Source: Chloranthus sessilifolius
Lineage: Eukaryota > Streptophyta > Magnoliopsida > Chloranthales > Chloranthaceae
Assembly (NCBI GenBank): GCA_021018995.1
Contig: CM037593.1
Span: 18,008,088 to 18,072,087 of the forward strand
Length of the DNA stretch: 64,000 bases
Direction: 5' to 3'
The translations under genes were made by a program, and so were the position numbers. The first letter of the stretch is position 1, and each line of letters starts with the position of its first letter. The notes below the pieces were generated by a model. The model had not been told where the DNA came from. It saw nothing but the letters and a program-made list of their open reading frames with translations, and did no database searches. This document shows positions 24,823 to 35,707 of this stretch, one piece after another.

Positions 24823-24952
24823 GGGATAATTTGGACCTTTTACTCTCCTTAGGGTCGGCTCGGCTTGGAGCTGGTTGGTTCGGGTAAAGGCTAAACTACA
24901 AGGCTTCTGACGTAAAAGGCGTATCTGACAGGGCCGGTCAGGTAAATTTCCC
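24823..24952 (-). repeat. MULE right terminal inverted repeat
   Basis: The inverted copy of 15457-15586. Its outer end GGGAAATTTACC is adjacent to the TSD TTACTTGTA at 24953-24961. Confidence 0.85.
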
Positions 24953-24961
24953 TTACTTGTA

Positions 24962-25344
24962 TTCTTCGTTAATGTGCAGAGAATATGGCCATCAAATGAA
25001 GCAGCCAGTGGTTTGTCGTTTTCAAAAAAGTTTTTAGCTTATTGGAAGATATCCAAAAGTTTTAATTTGGTTTAAATTTTGACTTTTACAAATATCAGGA
25101 TCCCTGAATATCTATGCAAAACAGACATAGATGGATTCAATGGATAAAAAACCAATCATAAGCTTCATAACCCTTCTCCCATCCCTTTTAGAAAAGAGTT
25201 GGTTCAATCTCAAAGTTGAACGGGTCAATCTCGTTATGCTAAAATGGCCAAAACACAACTACTTATAAACCTGAAAATCAGTTAAAGTACATGCAAACTA
25301 TGTTGAAGGGTGGGTTATATTGAAGGAGGGACAATGTTATATGA
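24962..25344. other. Unassigned intergenic DNA
   Basis: No gene-like frame or clear repeat ends were seen. Confidence 0.4.
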
Positions 25345-25486
25345 GGATGGGAAGTCGTAGACCATTCAACGGACTGCTAATGTGGTGCGATGCAAGTGCA
25401 GTGGGGCCAGTAATGTACATCAGCTAGAGCAGCCACTTATATTGCGCCATATAAGTATCCATTGAATGGTCTGCTATTTCCTATCC
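25345..25486. repeat. Foldback MITE-like sequence (142 bp)
   Basis: The 28-bp arms 25345-25372 and 25459-25486 are imperfect inverted copies (GGATGGGAAGTCGTAGACC against GGATAGGAAATAGCAGACC read from the right). The element class is unclear because no convincing TSD was found. Confidence 0.5.
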
Positions 25487-26415
25487 ATCTGATCGTTATA
25501 ATTTTCCATGGATGAAGGAGAACTACATTTTGAAGGCAAGCATAATTCAATGCGTTTCATGATCGATTCGATTTCTGGTATTTTATTTTATATGCTTTAA
25601 TCTTGCAGGTCACTGAGCCGAAATAGGGGACCTTCCTTTGATTTCTTCTTTGCTTCTCTATGTTTCCCTCGACGTTTCTCCAAGCTCTCGCTCAATTTTG
25701 ATTCCAGTTGTAATGTTAAACTTTATCAAGGACCAGATCTTGAGATCATTGTCCTTCCAACGGACGGTTAGTTTTTCATTTATGTAGCACACATCCGTCT
25801 CTAAAAGTGATCCTAGAACCATATTTGAAGAGCGGTAGGGATGTGTGGCAGGTGGAATCAAAATCTGACCAATTAATGCAAGGACAAAAATCTTAAAATT
25901 TATTGTGTCGAAAATTGCTACGAAAAATGATCTCCATGTCCGATTCAAAGTATTCAAAATTTTTAATCATATGAAATCCAAGTTGAAAAAGAAAGAACCT
26001 GGATTGAAAATAAAGGTTACCGGTCTTCTGAATTTTATTTATTTTAATTTTATCTTAAAAACAAAAATTTATCATTTTGTCCTTATTCTAAGGGATGCCA
26101 CGATTGTTAATTGTCACATGTCACTAACTATTATTGAATGGTAGGAATAAAAAGTGACATTTTAATGGTATAAAATTATTTAAACAACATCTAGTGTTTA
26201 AATTTTGGTCAGAGCCATTAATCCCATAAAAATTTGAAGAGCAGAAAAATGTGAGAATATTTAAAGATTTTGATTAATTTGGAGAATTTCGTGAGAGGTC
26301 ACCAACCAGTCATGTCATCTCGTGAGTTGTGAGTCGCATGTTAGCAGTCAATTCCTTAATACCCATTCTCAACCAATCAGTGGTGTATGATTTGGTCGCA
26401 CTCTTTCCTATTTGC
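25487..26415. other. Unassigned DNA upstream of the VQ gene
   Basis: AT-rich, with no supported gene. Small frames at 25658-25957 (minus) and 25905-26144 (plus) match no family I recognise. Confidence 0.35.
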
Positions 26416-26418
26416 ACT

Positions 26419-26528
26419 TTGACGAAATCCCAGTCCGCTTAGTCAGCGTGGAACCGTCAACCTTGTATAAGTCAAAAAGTCAATCCTCTAAAGTTCCTCC
26501 TTACTCTTTCATTTACTCTCCATATATA
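26419..26528 (+). promoter_or_regulatory. Putative VQ gene promoter: W-box cores and TATA box
   Basis: W-box cores occur at 26419 (TTGAC) and, as the complement GTCAA, at 26456, 26471 and 26479. A TATATA box lies at 26523-26528, about 200 bp before the start codon. WRKY factors bind W-boxes and VQ proteins partner WRKY factors, so feedback control is plausible but inferred. Confidence 0.45.
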
Positions 26529-26667
26529 ACTAAAGCCGCTCCACAAATAAATGCAACCGCAACAAAAGATCCTTTGTTTATTTTTTAAAAGCTTACTTCT
26601 TCCACAGTGCTACAAGCTCAAACTGCCTACTGCGGCTAATGATCATCATCATCATCAATCTGACGCT

Positions 26668-26709
26668 AATTATTGTTGGTGACTGTAGAGTTCACCACCA
26701 ACAATAATT
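26668..26709 (+). promoter_or_regulatory. 14-bp perfect inverted repeat in the VQ gene leader
   Basis: Arms AATTATTGTTGGTG (26668-26681) and CACCAACAATAATT (26696-26709) with a 14-nt loop end 18 nt before the ATG. In RNA this would be a stable hairpin close to the start codon. Confidence 0.7.
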
Positions 26710-26727
26710 GATTACGAAGAAGTTTTC

Positions 26728-27033
26728 ATGGAGAATAAGGTGCGTGATCAGGTGAAAGTGCGAGTCATCACCACTGAATTCGTAAAAACGGAGCCGGCTC
26801 ACTTCAAATCGGTGGTTCAGAGGCTCACCGGAAACGATCCAACTCGGCCGGTGGTCACCGAGAATTTGTGTACGAGCCCCCAGATTTCTATGTCAGAGAA
26901 AACTTGTGCTCAAGAAGAAGAATGGCGATGTGGCTATCCGACGGTGGTAGATCTAATTGGGTTGGAGGAGATTGAGAGATGGTTGGTGGAGCTGCCGCCC
27001 TTGGATGACTTGCGTGGATTGTTGGTGGATTGA
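26728..27033 (+). CDS. VQ motif-containing protein, short type
   Basis: A complete intronless 101-aa frame with ATG in the context TTTTCATGG. Residues 26-35 read FKSVVQRLTG, an exact match to the plant VQ signature FxxxVQxLTG, preceded by a VKVRVITTEFVKTEP strand like that of short VQ proteins (VQ1/VQ10 type in Arabidopsis, by memory of the family). The C-terminal half is acidic and Leu-rich (GLEEIERWLVELPPLDDL). VQ proteins are small nuclear cofactors that bind group I and IIc WRKY transcription factors in defence and stress signalling. A TATA box and W-boxes lie upstream and an inverted repeat sits in the leader. It is the only intact host-type gene in the window and has no stops. A truncated duplicate of a longer VQ gene is the main alternative. 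Confidence 0.85.
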   Translation: MENKVRDQVKVRVITTEFVKTEPAHFKSVVQRLTGNDPTRPVVTENLCTSPQISMSEKTCAQEEEWRCGYPTVVDLIGLEEIERWLVELPPLDDLRGLLVD

Positions 27034-27152
27034 ATTTCAAGGATTAAGTTTTGTCACGCTGGACTCGAGTCCAGCGTCCCAAAGTAGACTGCTGCTTTTG
27101 GTGCCACGTGGTACTCATCTAGGAAACAAACAATTCCAAGAAAAAAAGGACA

Positions 27153-27155
<3 letters not shown>

Positions 27156-27213
<58 letters not shown>
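27156..27213. repeat. (TA)n microsatellite, left half
   Basis: An uninterrupted 58-bp AT dinucleotide run abutting the element at 27215. Confidence 0.97.
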
Positions 27214-27214
<1 letters not shown>

Positions 27215-27215
<1 letters not shown>

Positions 27216-28336
27216 GGTACTTTAGAAAAGCATGCCTCGGTTTCAAACCTTTGTGCGTATTATACCGAAATGAAATGTTTTAGGTAAAAGGGTTTTTATA
27301 ATTATTTGAACTTCAGAAATCCGTGAGTTCTAAATTACCCCACACATGTGGGGATTGGTTGTAATAGTGAGATTACAAAATTGCCCTTCTATATAGTGTT
27401 TCGTCTTCTCCGATCGGATCGGCTCCAAAAGATTGTGGCCGTTGTTTCTAAAGCAACTAAACAGAGGTTAACGAAAAAGGATTTCTAATTTCCCAAGGCA
27501 AAACCACCAAAATACAAGAATTAATATTGAACAATATCCAAATTTTGAGCAGATTTTATTCATCTTTGCATAAAGATTGAAGAGCTAATTAAATATACAA
27601 GAAAAAGAATAAATATAAAAATGGGTTTTTCCAGATTAAAGACAAGATTTTGAGCCTATTTTATTCATCTAATTAAAGATACAAGAAAAAGAATAAAAAT
27701 AAAAATGGGTATTTCTTGAAGACAAGATATGAACCTAGAAGAGCTATTTTATATTGCTTGTGAAGGAGGAAATAGCTCAGAACAAAGAATTTAGGGATGG
27801 GCAGCTTTATTTATTATTTTTATTTCAACTGGAAGTTAAAAGATCACTTGTATCTCGCATACAAGATCGTTACTGCATTAGCTTTTGTTCTATGAAAAGA
27901 AGAAAAAAAAAACCCTAATATCTGCTTTTTTTAGGGAGATTAAAATCTCCAATATAACTTTTAGCTCGATTTTCCCCCCTTTTTTTTGTTAAGGATTTGT
28001 AAGAATAAAAGCTCATAAGGATGGGCGATGGGTGGGCTTGAGTGGGCAGAGACGACCGTGGATTTGAGTGGAGAAGACGACCAACACTGAAATGAGGGGT
28101 GTTTCTCTTGGAGAAGACGATCGGCTCCAACAGATGTGTTTCCTTCTAATTTCCCCTTAAAGTACCCCGGGCAAATTCATAATTTCACAACTGCAACTAA
28201 TACCCACATGTGTTGGTAAATTAGATCTCACGAATCTCTGAAGTTCAAATACCCGTGAAAACCCTTTAATCTAAAAAGTTTGGTTTCAGTATATTAGCCC
28301 GAAACATTTCAAAACGAGGCACTTTCTTCTAATTTC

Positions 28337-28338
<2 letters not shown>
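27215..28338. mobile_element. Large-TIR element inserted in a TA microsatellite (Micron-like, MULE-type ends)
   Basis: About 200-bp imperfect terminal inverted repeats start GGGTACTTTAGAAAAGC on the left and GGGAAATTAGAAGAAAGTGC read from the right. Both arms share TTTGAACTTCAG, ACACATGTGGG and a GATCGGCTCC-like inner segment. (TA)n runs abut both ends (27156-27213; 28339-28390), as in rice Micron elements. The interior is AT-rich and non-coding. Confidence 0.8.

Positions 28339-28390
<52 letters not shown>
28339..28390. repeat. (TA)n microsatellite, right half
   Basis: A 52-bp AT dinucleotide run, presumably continuous with 27156-27213 before the insertion. Confidence 0.97.
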
Positions 28391-28393
<3 letters not shown>

Positions 28394-28423
28394 CTCGATA
28401 TATTATGCCATTTTGTGTGAATG

Positions 28424-28653
28424 AAAGTTTGGCTGCCAAATAAAAAAATTGCAAATGTCGGACCCGACCTGAAAATTTGTCCCGACCCGACCTACTAATA
28501 AACCCTATTTTTTAATACTTTTACATATAAAATAAAGCGGTAGGGTCCGGTCGACCCGCCGATCCGACCCGACAGGTCAAGTTTGTGTACCAAGCCTTGT
28601 AAAATATTGGGTCAGGTCAGGTATCTGGTTGAGCCGACTCATTGACAGCCCTA
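28424..28653. mobile_element. Truncated hAT MITE related to 13661-14030
   Basis: The right end CATTGACAGCCCTA matches the hAT-type terminus TAGGGCTGTCAA. The interior shares TTTGGCTGCC and the CCCGACC/GGGTC runs of the 370-bp element. The left end is missing. Confidence 0.65.
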
Positions 28654-29639
28654 CTTAGGGGTAAGGGCGGGTCAGGTTTGGGCCAACCGCCAAACTAAAC
28701 CTAATCCGGTTATTGAAACTCTGAACTCAAACTCAACCCAACCTGTTTATTGAAACTCTGAACTCAAATCCAACCCGGCCAACCCATTTAACAAATATTC
28801 GTGTCAAGCAAACTAGGTTAAAATATCGGGTCAAGTTGGATTGCGATCTGGTAAAAAAACCTTAACCCGAATCGGACCCATTTAATAAATGGGTCGGGAT
28901 TTTCAACCCAACCAGACCGACAGGTTAGAAATGATCTGAACCCAAACCTGACCTGTAACAGGTCATATCGCTTGACCCGCCAGATTGACTCAACCATTTC
29001 GCATGTCCCATCACACAAAGATGTCCAATATCAGTGGACCCACTCTCAATCTAAACTATGAAGCAGTCACCATTCCTTGTACAATGAGGTAAAGGCCTAA
29101 GGGTTCGTCAGACTCGCCCTCAGACAATTAGTCAAAGTCTCGTCCGGTGTGCATTTAAATGAACCTTAAGATGTGTAACGATTCTTATGTTCTTGAAGCT
29201 TGTCTCAAAGTCCACTCACTATATTGCTGAGCAGAAGATAGGAATGAGCCCTCGCTTCATTGTAAACAAACTTTCTTTAAGCTCATGACACTACTTTTCA
29301 TAAAGTATTCTAAGTTAGATCGAAAAAACTTTTATAATGTGATTCAAAGTAGTCAAAATGCTTGAAGAATGTCCAAAGTTGCACGACTTGATACAAAGCA
29401 GTGCCACATGTATAATAAAAGTGATCCATTCATAATTTAGATATGGAACATGTCCGGAATTTATTTTTTTAGCTGCAGGTGTGCTTGAATATGCAACCTT
29501 ATAAGTACCTGTTTTTTTTTAAAAAGCTAAAGCTGTGCTTGAATATGTAGCCTTAATCAAGGATGCATATTACCTGCTCGATGAAAAGCCAAAAGAAGAA
29601 AAATCCTTTGAATCTCCACCGCTGCTGTTAAAGATGTTT
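28654..29639. other. Degenerate repeat DNA
   Basis: 28656-29000 is rich in GGGTC/CCAACCC motifs and begins TAGGGGTAAGGGCGGGTC, perhaps another hAT-like end without a partner. 29000-29640 is unassigned AT-rich sequence with a short local repeat of TGTGCTTGAATATG (29488 and 29534). Confidence 0.35.
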
Positions 29640-29996
29640 TTGAAGGAGATGGAAGTCTAAGGTTAAAATGAGATTGCAAAACTCAGCAGGTAGGATTAAT
29701 GGGGGAATAAATATCCCATGAGGATATTGCAAAGGTGATGGTGAACCATTTTCATATCAGATTTAAGAGGAGCGGGTGGGAGGGACTTAAGATGGATGGG
29801 GTTGATTTGCCTAAAATTCAGAGGTTGACAGAACTGCTTTTAATAGGGTCTTTTTGATTGAGGAAATCAAAGTTGTGGTCTTTGATCTTTGCCGCAATAA
29901 ATCCCAAGGTCTGGGAAATCATCAAATATAATCTTCTCAAAGTATTTATGAAAGTTCACGAAAAATGTGAGATGAATGCTACTTTTATAATCCTTA
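29640..29996 (+). pseudogene. 5' fragment of a split LINE (region before reverse transcriptase)
   Basis: The translation in shifting frames shows KVMVNHFHIRFKRSGWEG, then EEIKVVVFDLCRNKS and KVFMKVHEKCEMNATFI. These are the conserved blocks just upstream of the first RT motif in plant L1 ORF2. The reading stops at 29996. The next conserved residues (PKK...DFRPI) appear in the matching frame at 61057, so 29997-61056 interrupts one LINE copy. Frameshifts and stops show it was already decayed or decayed later. Confidence 0.8.
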
Positions 29997-29999
29997 CTA

Positions 30000-30312
30000 C
30001 TATTTAAAAGTAAAAATAGTTTCTGTCAATTTTCTATACCTAAAATACCTCTAACTCATATCTCAAATATAGCCGCAAGTCCCGAAAACAGAGTTCTAAC
30101 TCATATAGCCGCAAGTATGTGATGATACATCCGTAATCAGCTAATCATAAAGTTACCCTTAGCTGAGCTCTATTAAAGAGGTGATTTTGAAGTCTTTACA
30201 CTCAAACTCTGTTACCATCAAAGGTGACGTTGTTATGGTTGAGAAGAAGATGAAGAAAACGTCCTGAATTATCAGGCTCAATATGGACAATTTTTGTGCA
30301 GGGAATGCCAAA

Positions 30313-30367
<55 letters not shown>

Positions 30368-30888
30368 GGTATATTCCTACCATGGTTTAGATTATTGTGC
30401 AGAGAATGCTAAGGTTGAGGCCCACATGCTAATCATCCTTTCTCATACAACAGAGAAATATGTGAGTGATGGTGGTAGTGGTATTACTATTACTATTATT
30501 ATAGGACAGTGGTATACAGTGTACAATATTTTACAGATAATTTTTCAGGCAGCTTACAAGCTACCCAACAACCCATTGGGGATGGACTCTTCCTGATTTT
30601 CTTGGTTCAAATGTTTGCAGACAATGCTTTGGAGGAAGAAAGCTCTGAACCTATGGATAATGAAATAGATGGCGATGAGACGATGCGCAGTAAGTAAGCA
30701 TGTTGTAGGAGAAAGCTCTGAAATTTGGAATTGCATAGTAACAAATTTCATTTTCGGCAACAGTTCAGTAAATTTCGGATAAATTTTGAGAAAAGTTCGA
30801 AAAGTTGTGGAAATATTTCGGGGAGTACCAAAAATATTAAATATAAATTATATTTAAACTTCAAAAAAAAATTATTTATTATTTAAAA
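30000..30888. other. Unassigned DNA inside the Helitron-like insert
   Basis: It contains a (CT)n microsatellite at 30316-30366 and no supported gene. Frames at 30159-30383 and 30509-30697 are low-complexity or unrecognised. Confidence 0.4.
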
Positions 30889-31147
30889 GGGCACTTTAGA
30901 AAAACAACCTTAAAAAACAAACATTTTACCAAAAAATTCCAAAACTTAAACGTTTTAAAAAAACAAAGCTTTCACAATTTTTTGAAGTTCTGAGATCGGT
31001 GAAAGCATTATTTTTTTAACAAGGATTTGTGATCTCACGGATATCGGAACTTAAAAAACCGTGAAAGCATTGTATTTTTAAAACATTTAAGTTCTGAATT
31101 TTTTTGCTAAAATGTTTATTTTTGAAGGTTGTTTTTCTAATTTTTCC
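30889..31147. mobile_element. MULE-type MITE (259 bp)
   Basis: Nearly the whole element is two inverted arms: GGGCACTTTAGAAAAACAACC on the left and GGAAAAATTAGAAAAACAACC read from the right, similar for about 100 bp each. The 9-bp TSD is TATTTAAAA (30880-30888) against TACTTAAAA (31148-31156). The termini resemble those of the Micron-like element at 27215. Confidence 0.75.
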
Positions 31148-31159
31148 TACTTAAAAAAT

Positions 31160-34005
31160 AGTAAAAATTAGAAAAGATTTATTAATTTCGGTGAAATTTT
31201 GTCGAAAGTTTTGACCGACCCCTGTTTCGATAAATTTGAAAGAAATTTCGAAGAATTTATGAGAAATTTGTCACTATGGTTACGAGATCTTGTGCTGCCT
31301 GAGCAAGCAGCTATTGATTTCTTTTTGTGTTACTTATAAGCCTTGGCTAATATTGAATAGGGGTTTTTGGATTTACCCTAGAGAAATGTCTTATTTGCAC
31401 TCCTCCCCCTTGTTTTACCTATTTAGACTGCTGCCCTTGCTTTTATGTTTCTTTTACTTATTAATCCCTATAGTCATGGATTCTCCGCTATGACTGCTTT
31501 GAGTTAATTGATGGATACTACCATATAAAAGTAAAAATAGCTTGTGTCAAATTTTATCTTTACATGTATTAGGACCAAATTCCCCCTAACTAGCCTAAAA
31601 AATTAAAACTTTTGAGCGCCTATGTTTTCTCCTCCCTAAAACTTCTACATATTTATTTTTGCCAAGCTTTTTTTTCACACTTTTTAATACCAAAAATATC
31701 CATTTTTTATTTGAAAATTATCGGGGATTACCTCTATCCCCCTCCTTCACATGAGAAAACAAAGAATGATTTTGGTAAATGTTTTTAGTAGAAGGGAAGG
31801 GGGGGGTCCCCCCATCGCTATCTACCACGTTAGATTACCAGATATATGAGAAAACAAAGAACGGATTTGGTAAATGCCTTTAGTAGAAGGGAAGGGCCCC
31901 ATGTCGCTATCTACCATGTCAGATTGCCAGATAATAATTCTACCCGTACTAAGGTGTTTGGTACATGTCAATGCACTAAGATTAAGAGGACAGATGCAAA
32001 CAAGCACCCACATTTAGTTGCTCTTGCATATGGGTGGCAAAAAAAAATCAAAAATTCGAAAACCAACAAAACCAAACCGAAAAAAGTCAACCTGAGTCCA
32101 AACCAAAATCGATCCAAAACTGAAAAACCTAAACTAATTTTGGGTGCCGAAAACCAAAAATTGGTTGAGTATGGAGAGAAAATCGATGAAAAACCATAAA
32201 ATATCTCTTAAAAAATAATAAAACATATAAAATACCGAAAATCGAACTGAACCGTCCGAAATCGAAATTGGATCGATTCGAGTTCCATTTCGGTTTCACC
32301 CATTGCAGATTTCTGTTAACCGATCAAGACGAGAAATTTGGGTTTGGGTTCGGTTTTGGCCAAAATGGCATCGAAATCGAAGCCAAAAAGTCGATTTCGA
32401 TATCTATTCGGTAAACTAAAATTTCAACCATACTCTTGCAACCTAGAGTCTGTATGCCAATGTGCATGGGTGCACTCATGTGCCCCAATAATGTACCTGA
32501 TCAAGTGTTTCTATAAAGTGTTTGGCTCGCATACTTTTAAATAGTACTCATTTCAACTCTAAATTCGAAAAGATTTATTAATTTCGGTGAAATTTTGACG
32601 AAATTTCGTTAATTTTTCCTAAATTAATGAAATTTCAGTTTAATGAAATTTCAGTGATTTTAGAGAAATCATTGAAATTTCGCCGAAAGTTTTGCCCGAC
32701 CCCTGTTTTGGTAAATTTGGAAGAAATTTCAGAGAATTTCGGAGAAATTTGTCACTATGGTTACAAGATCTTGTCTTGTTTAAGCGAGCAACTATTGATT
32801 TCTTTTTGGGTTACTTATAATCCTTGGCTAATATTGAATAGGGGTTTTTGGATTTACCCTAGAGAAATGTCTTATTTGCACTCCTTTTCCTTTTTTACCT
32901 ATTTAGACAGCGGCCCTGCTTTTATGTTTCCTTTACTTATTAATCCCTGTAATCATGGATTCTCCACTATGACTGCTTTGAGTCAATTGATGGACACTAC
33001 TATATAAAAGTAAAAATAGTTTGTGTCAAATTTTATTTTCACATATATTAGGACCAAATTCCCCGTAACTAGCCTTAAAAATTAAAACTTTTGAGCATCT
33101 ATATTTTCTCCTCCCTAAAACTTCTACATATTTATTTCTGCCAAGTTTTGTTTTTACACTTTTTAATACCAAAAATATCGATTTTTTATTTGAACATTAT
33201 CGGGGATTACCTCTGTCCCCCTCCTTCACATGAGAAAACAAAGAATGATTTTGGTAAATGTTTTTAGTAGAAGGGAAGGACCCCACGTCACTATCTACCA
33301 CGTCAGATTGCCAGATACATAAGAAAACAAAGAACGGTTTTGGTAAATGCCTATAGTAGAAGGGAAGGGCCCCACGTCGCTATCTACCATGTCAGATTGT
33401 CAGATAAAAATCTTACCCGTAATAAGGTGTTTGATACATGTCAATGCACTGAGATTAAGAGGACAGATGCATCCGATCACCCACATTTAGTTGCACTTGC
33501 ATATGGGTGGAAAAAAAAAATCAAAAATTCGAAAACCGACAAAACCAAATCGAAAAAAGTCGACCCGAATCAAAACCAAAATCGATCCAAAACTGAAAAA
33601 GCTAAACCAATTTGGGTGCCGAAAACCAAAAACTGGTTGAGTATGGAGAGAAAATTGATGAAAAATCATAAAAAACCTCTTTAAAAATAATAAAATATAT
33701 AAAAAATCGAAAATCGAACCGACCCGACCGAAATCGAAACTGGATCAGTTCGAGTTCCATTTCGGTTTCACCCATTGCATATTTCTATTTACCAATCAAG
33801 ACGAGAAATTTGGGTTCGGGTTCAGGTTCGGTTTTGGCCAAAACGACATCGAAACCGAAGCCAAAAAGTTGATTTCGATATCTATTTGGTAAACTGAAAT
33901 TTCAACCATACGCTTGCAACCTAGAGTCTGTATGCCAGTGTGCATGGGTGCACTCATGTGCCCCAATAATGTACCTGATCAAGTGTTTGACTTGTGTACT
34001 TTTAA
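31160..34005 (+). repeat. Tandem segmental duplication, two units of about 1.4 kb
   Basis: Unit 1 (about 31160-32560) and unit 2 (about 32570-34005) share GATTTATTAATTTCGG, ACTATGGTTAC, TTGGATTTACCCTAGAGAAA, TATAAAAGTAAAAATAG and GGTGCACTCATGTGCCCC in the same order. Each unit also contains an inner tandem repeat of about 95 bp (for example 31751-31845 and 31846-31940) with GAGAAAACAAAGAA and CGCTATCTACC. Open frames inside (31846-32199, 33340-33684) are parallel copies of Lys-rich repeat sequence, not genes. Confidence 0.85.
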
Positions 34006-34053
34006 GCTACACATGACATTTCACCTCTAAGCTACACATGACATATAGGATAA

Positions 34054-34454
34054 GGGAGCCATTACTTGCACTCGGAAGTGTGGCCCTTGAACTGAAGTTA
34101 AAGAAAGACTTTGTATTTTAGTAATATGTGACATGTGAAAATGCAATTTGGGCCGTCTGATTTAAAGTTTATGATCTATAGATCCTTAGTGGATAAGATT
34201 GGAGCAAAACATGATATTTATCATATGCTCTATTGTTGTCAACCGTTGAATCTAATAATAGATTTTGACTCTATTTAATCACATGATGAAGAGTATATTT
34301 CGTGCTAATCTTTTGCACTGAATATCTTTAAATTATGGGCTCCAAATCAAACGGTTTAGATGGAGTTTTCATATAGCAGAGGTCGCCAAACTTGTAGGTC
34401 TTTGTTTTAAACTCAGTTCAAGGGCCAAGTTTCCGAGTGTAAGTAATGGCTCCC
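34054..34454. mobile_element. MULE-type foldback MITE (401 bp)
   Basis: The terminal inverted repeats start GGGAGCCATTACTTGCACTC on the left and GGGAGCCATTACTTACACTC from the right, and continue through GGCCCTTGAACTGA. The 9-bp TSD is ATAGGATAA (34045-34053) against ACAGGATAA (34455-34463). Confidence 0.8.
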
Positions 34455-34850
34455 ACAGGATAATCATTGAAGAGGTCCATATAATGTCATTAGAAGGGTA
34501 AAAAATAGTCTCTATCATCAACGGTTTAAACTTGTGAAATTGCACCAGCATCAATATCATTTAAAACCTAAGATTATATTTCGTGCTAATCTTTTGCACT
34601 TAATATCGTTAAATGATGGGCGCCAAATCAAACGGTTTAGATGGAGTTTCCATATAGCAAAGGTCGCAAAACTTGTAGGTCTTTATTTTAAACTCGGTGC
34701 AAGGGCCAAGTTTCCGAGTACAAGTAATGGCTCCCACAGGATAATCATTCAAGAAGTCCATATAATGTCATTAGTGGGGTGAAAATTAATCTCCAACGTC
34801 ACAGGTTTAAACTTGTGAAATTACATCAATATCATTTAAAACCCATCCCA
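34295..34850 (+). repeat. Tandem duplication of a MITE half plus flank, two units of about 280 bp
   Basis: TATTTCGTGCTAATCTTTTG begins both units (34295 and 34576), and they align through AATGGCTCCCACAGGATAAT to CAATATCATTTAAAACC. The second unit carries an orphan MITE terminus ending at 34735. Confidence 0.85.
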
Positions 34851-35347
34851 CCATGCTCCTTAGGTTTACACATTTGACTCCAATTTTTCAGTATATGCCT
34901 TTACCAAACCTACCTCAGTTCAACTTCCATTAGTCCCCTTATCTCTTTATATTTTGCATACAAAAAATTTGTCAACCTAACCTTCAAATGATTCATGCTC
35001 GAACTTGATTCGAGGGGTCAAGTTCATATGCTTGACCTGATTAAAAAATTGAGTCAACCGATGAAATCAAATCAGTCTGATAATATTTTGGTTGGTGTTA
35101 CCGGCACACCACTTTTTGTTACAACCACCGCATTCAATGAATAAAAACTGTTGAAAGGGAGTGGACATCCACAGCCCAAAATGTGGTCAAACGATAAAAA
35201 ATTTAATGTGCTATGATGTGTGAGACAGTATTCAAACTTTGGTTGAAGTTTAGACCACAAAAAAAAAAAATTTAATTTTTTTTAATAGATGACATACGAC
35301 ATTACACATGATCCCCAAAAAGGCACTATCTTGGAATCAGGTGTCAC
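34851..35347. other. Unassigned AT-rich DNA
   Basis: No gene or repeat ends were seen. It ends at the 8-bp TSD GGTGTCAC of the next element. Confidence 0.4.
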
Positions 35348-35543
35348 CAGTGGTGGAGCCACGTTGTTCAATCGGGGGTCCCGTGATCCCCCATCACAAG
35401 TTTTTTTTTCTTTAAAGTCTTTTAAGTTCCATTGTTTTAGAGGCAAAATCTTTTAATAAGGATCCCTCAAATCCCAAAACTTCTTAAGATATTTTAAAAA
35501 CTTACTTTTTTATCTACAAATTTTTTTAACATAAATAGACTCC

Positions 35544-35589
<46 letters not shown>

Positions 35590-35707
35590 TTCCCAAATAT
35601 TACTTCCAAAATTCTCTCTCCCTCTCTTCCCAAATCTCACGCCTAAAATTCTCTTTCTCTCTCTTCCCAAATCTCATGCCTAAAATTCTCTTTCTCTCTC
35701 TTTCAAG

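Larger units (their letters stand above)
15457..24952. mobile_element. Complete MULE carrying transposase and Ulp1-like protease genes (KI-MULE-like)
   Basis: The terminal inverted repeats begin GGGAAATTTACCTGACCGGC at both ends (15457 inward; 24952 inward), nearly identical for about 70 bp and recognisable to about 130 bp. A perfect 9-bp TSD TTACTTGTA lies at 15448-15456 and 24953-24961, diagnostic of Mutator-like elements. Inside are a minus-strand MuDR-type transposase (24194-21603), a plus-strand gene ending in a C48 Ulp1 protease domain (about 16966-20959) and seven arrays of a 22-bp repeat. MULEs that mobilise Ulp1-like genes are known (Kaonashi-type elements). Both genes carry stops, so this copy looks dead. 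Confidence 0.93.

Noticed and set aside
30159..30383. Arg/Glu repeat protein on the minus strand
   Set aside because: Direct translation of a (CT)n microsatellite.
31846..33684. Two similar Lys/Asn-rich ORFs (117 and 114 aa) as a duplicated gene
   Set aside because: They lie in a tandem non-coding duplication; the sequence is AAAACC/CGAAA repeat-like and no start context or domain supports coding.
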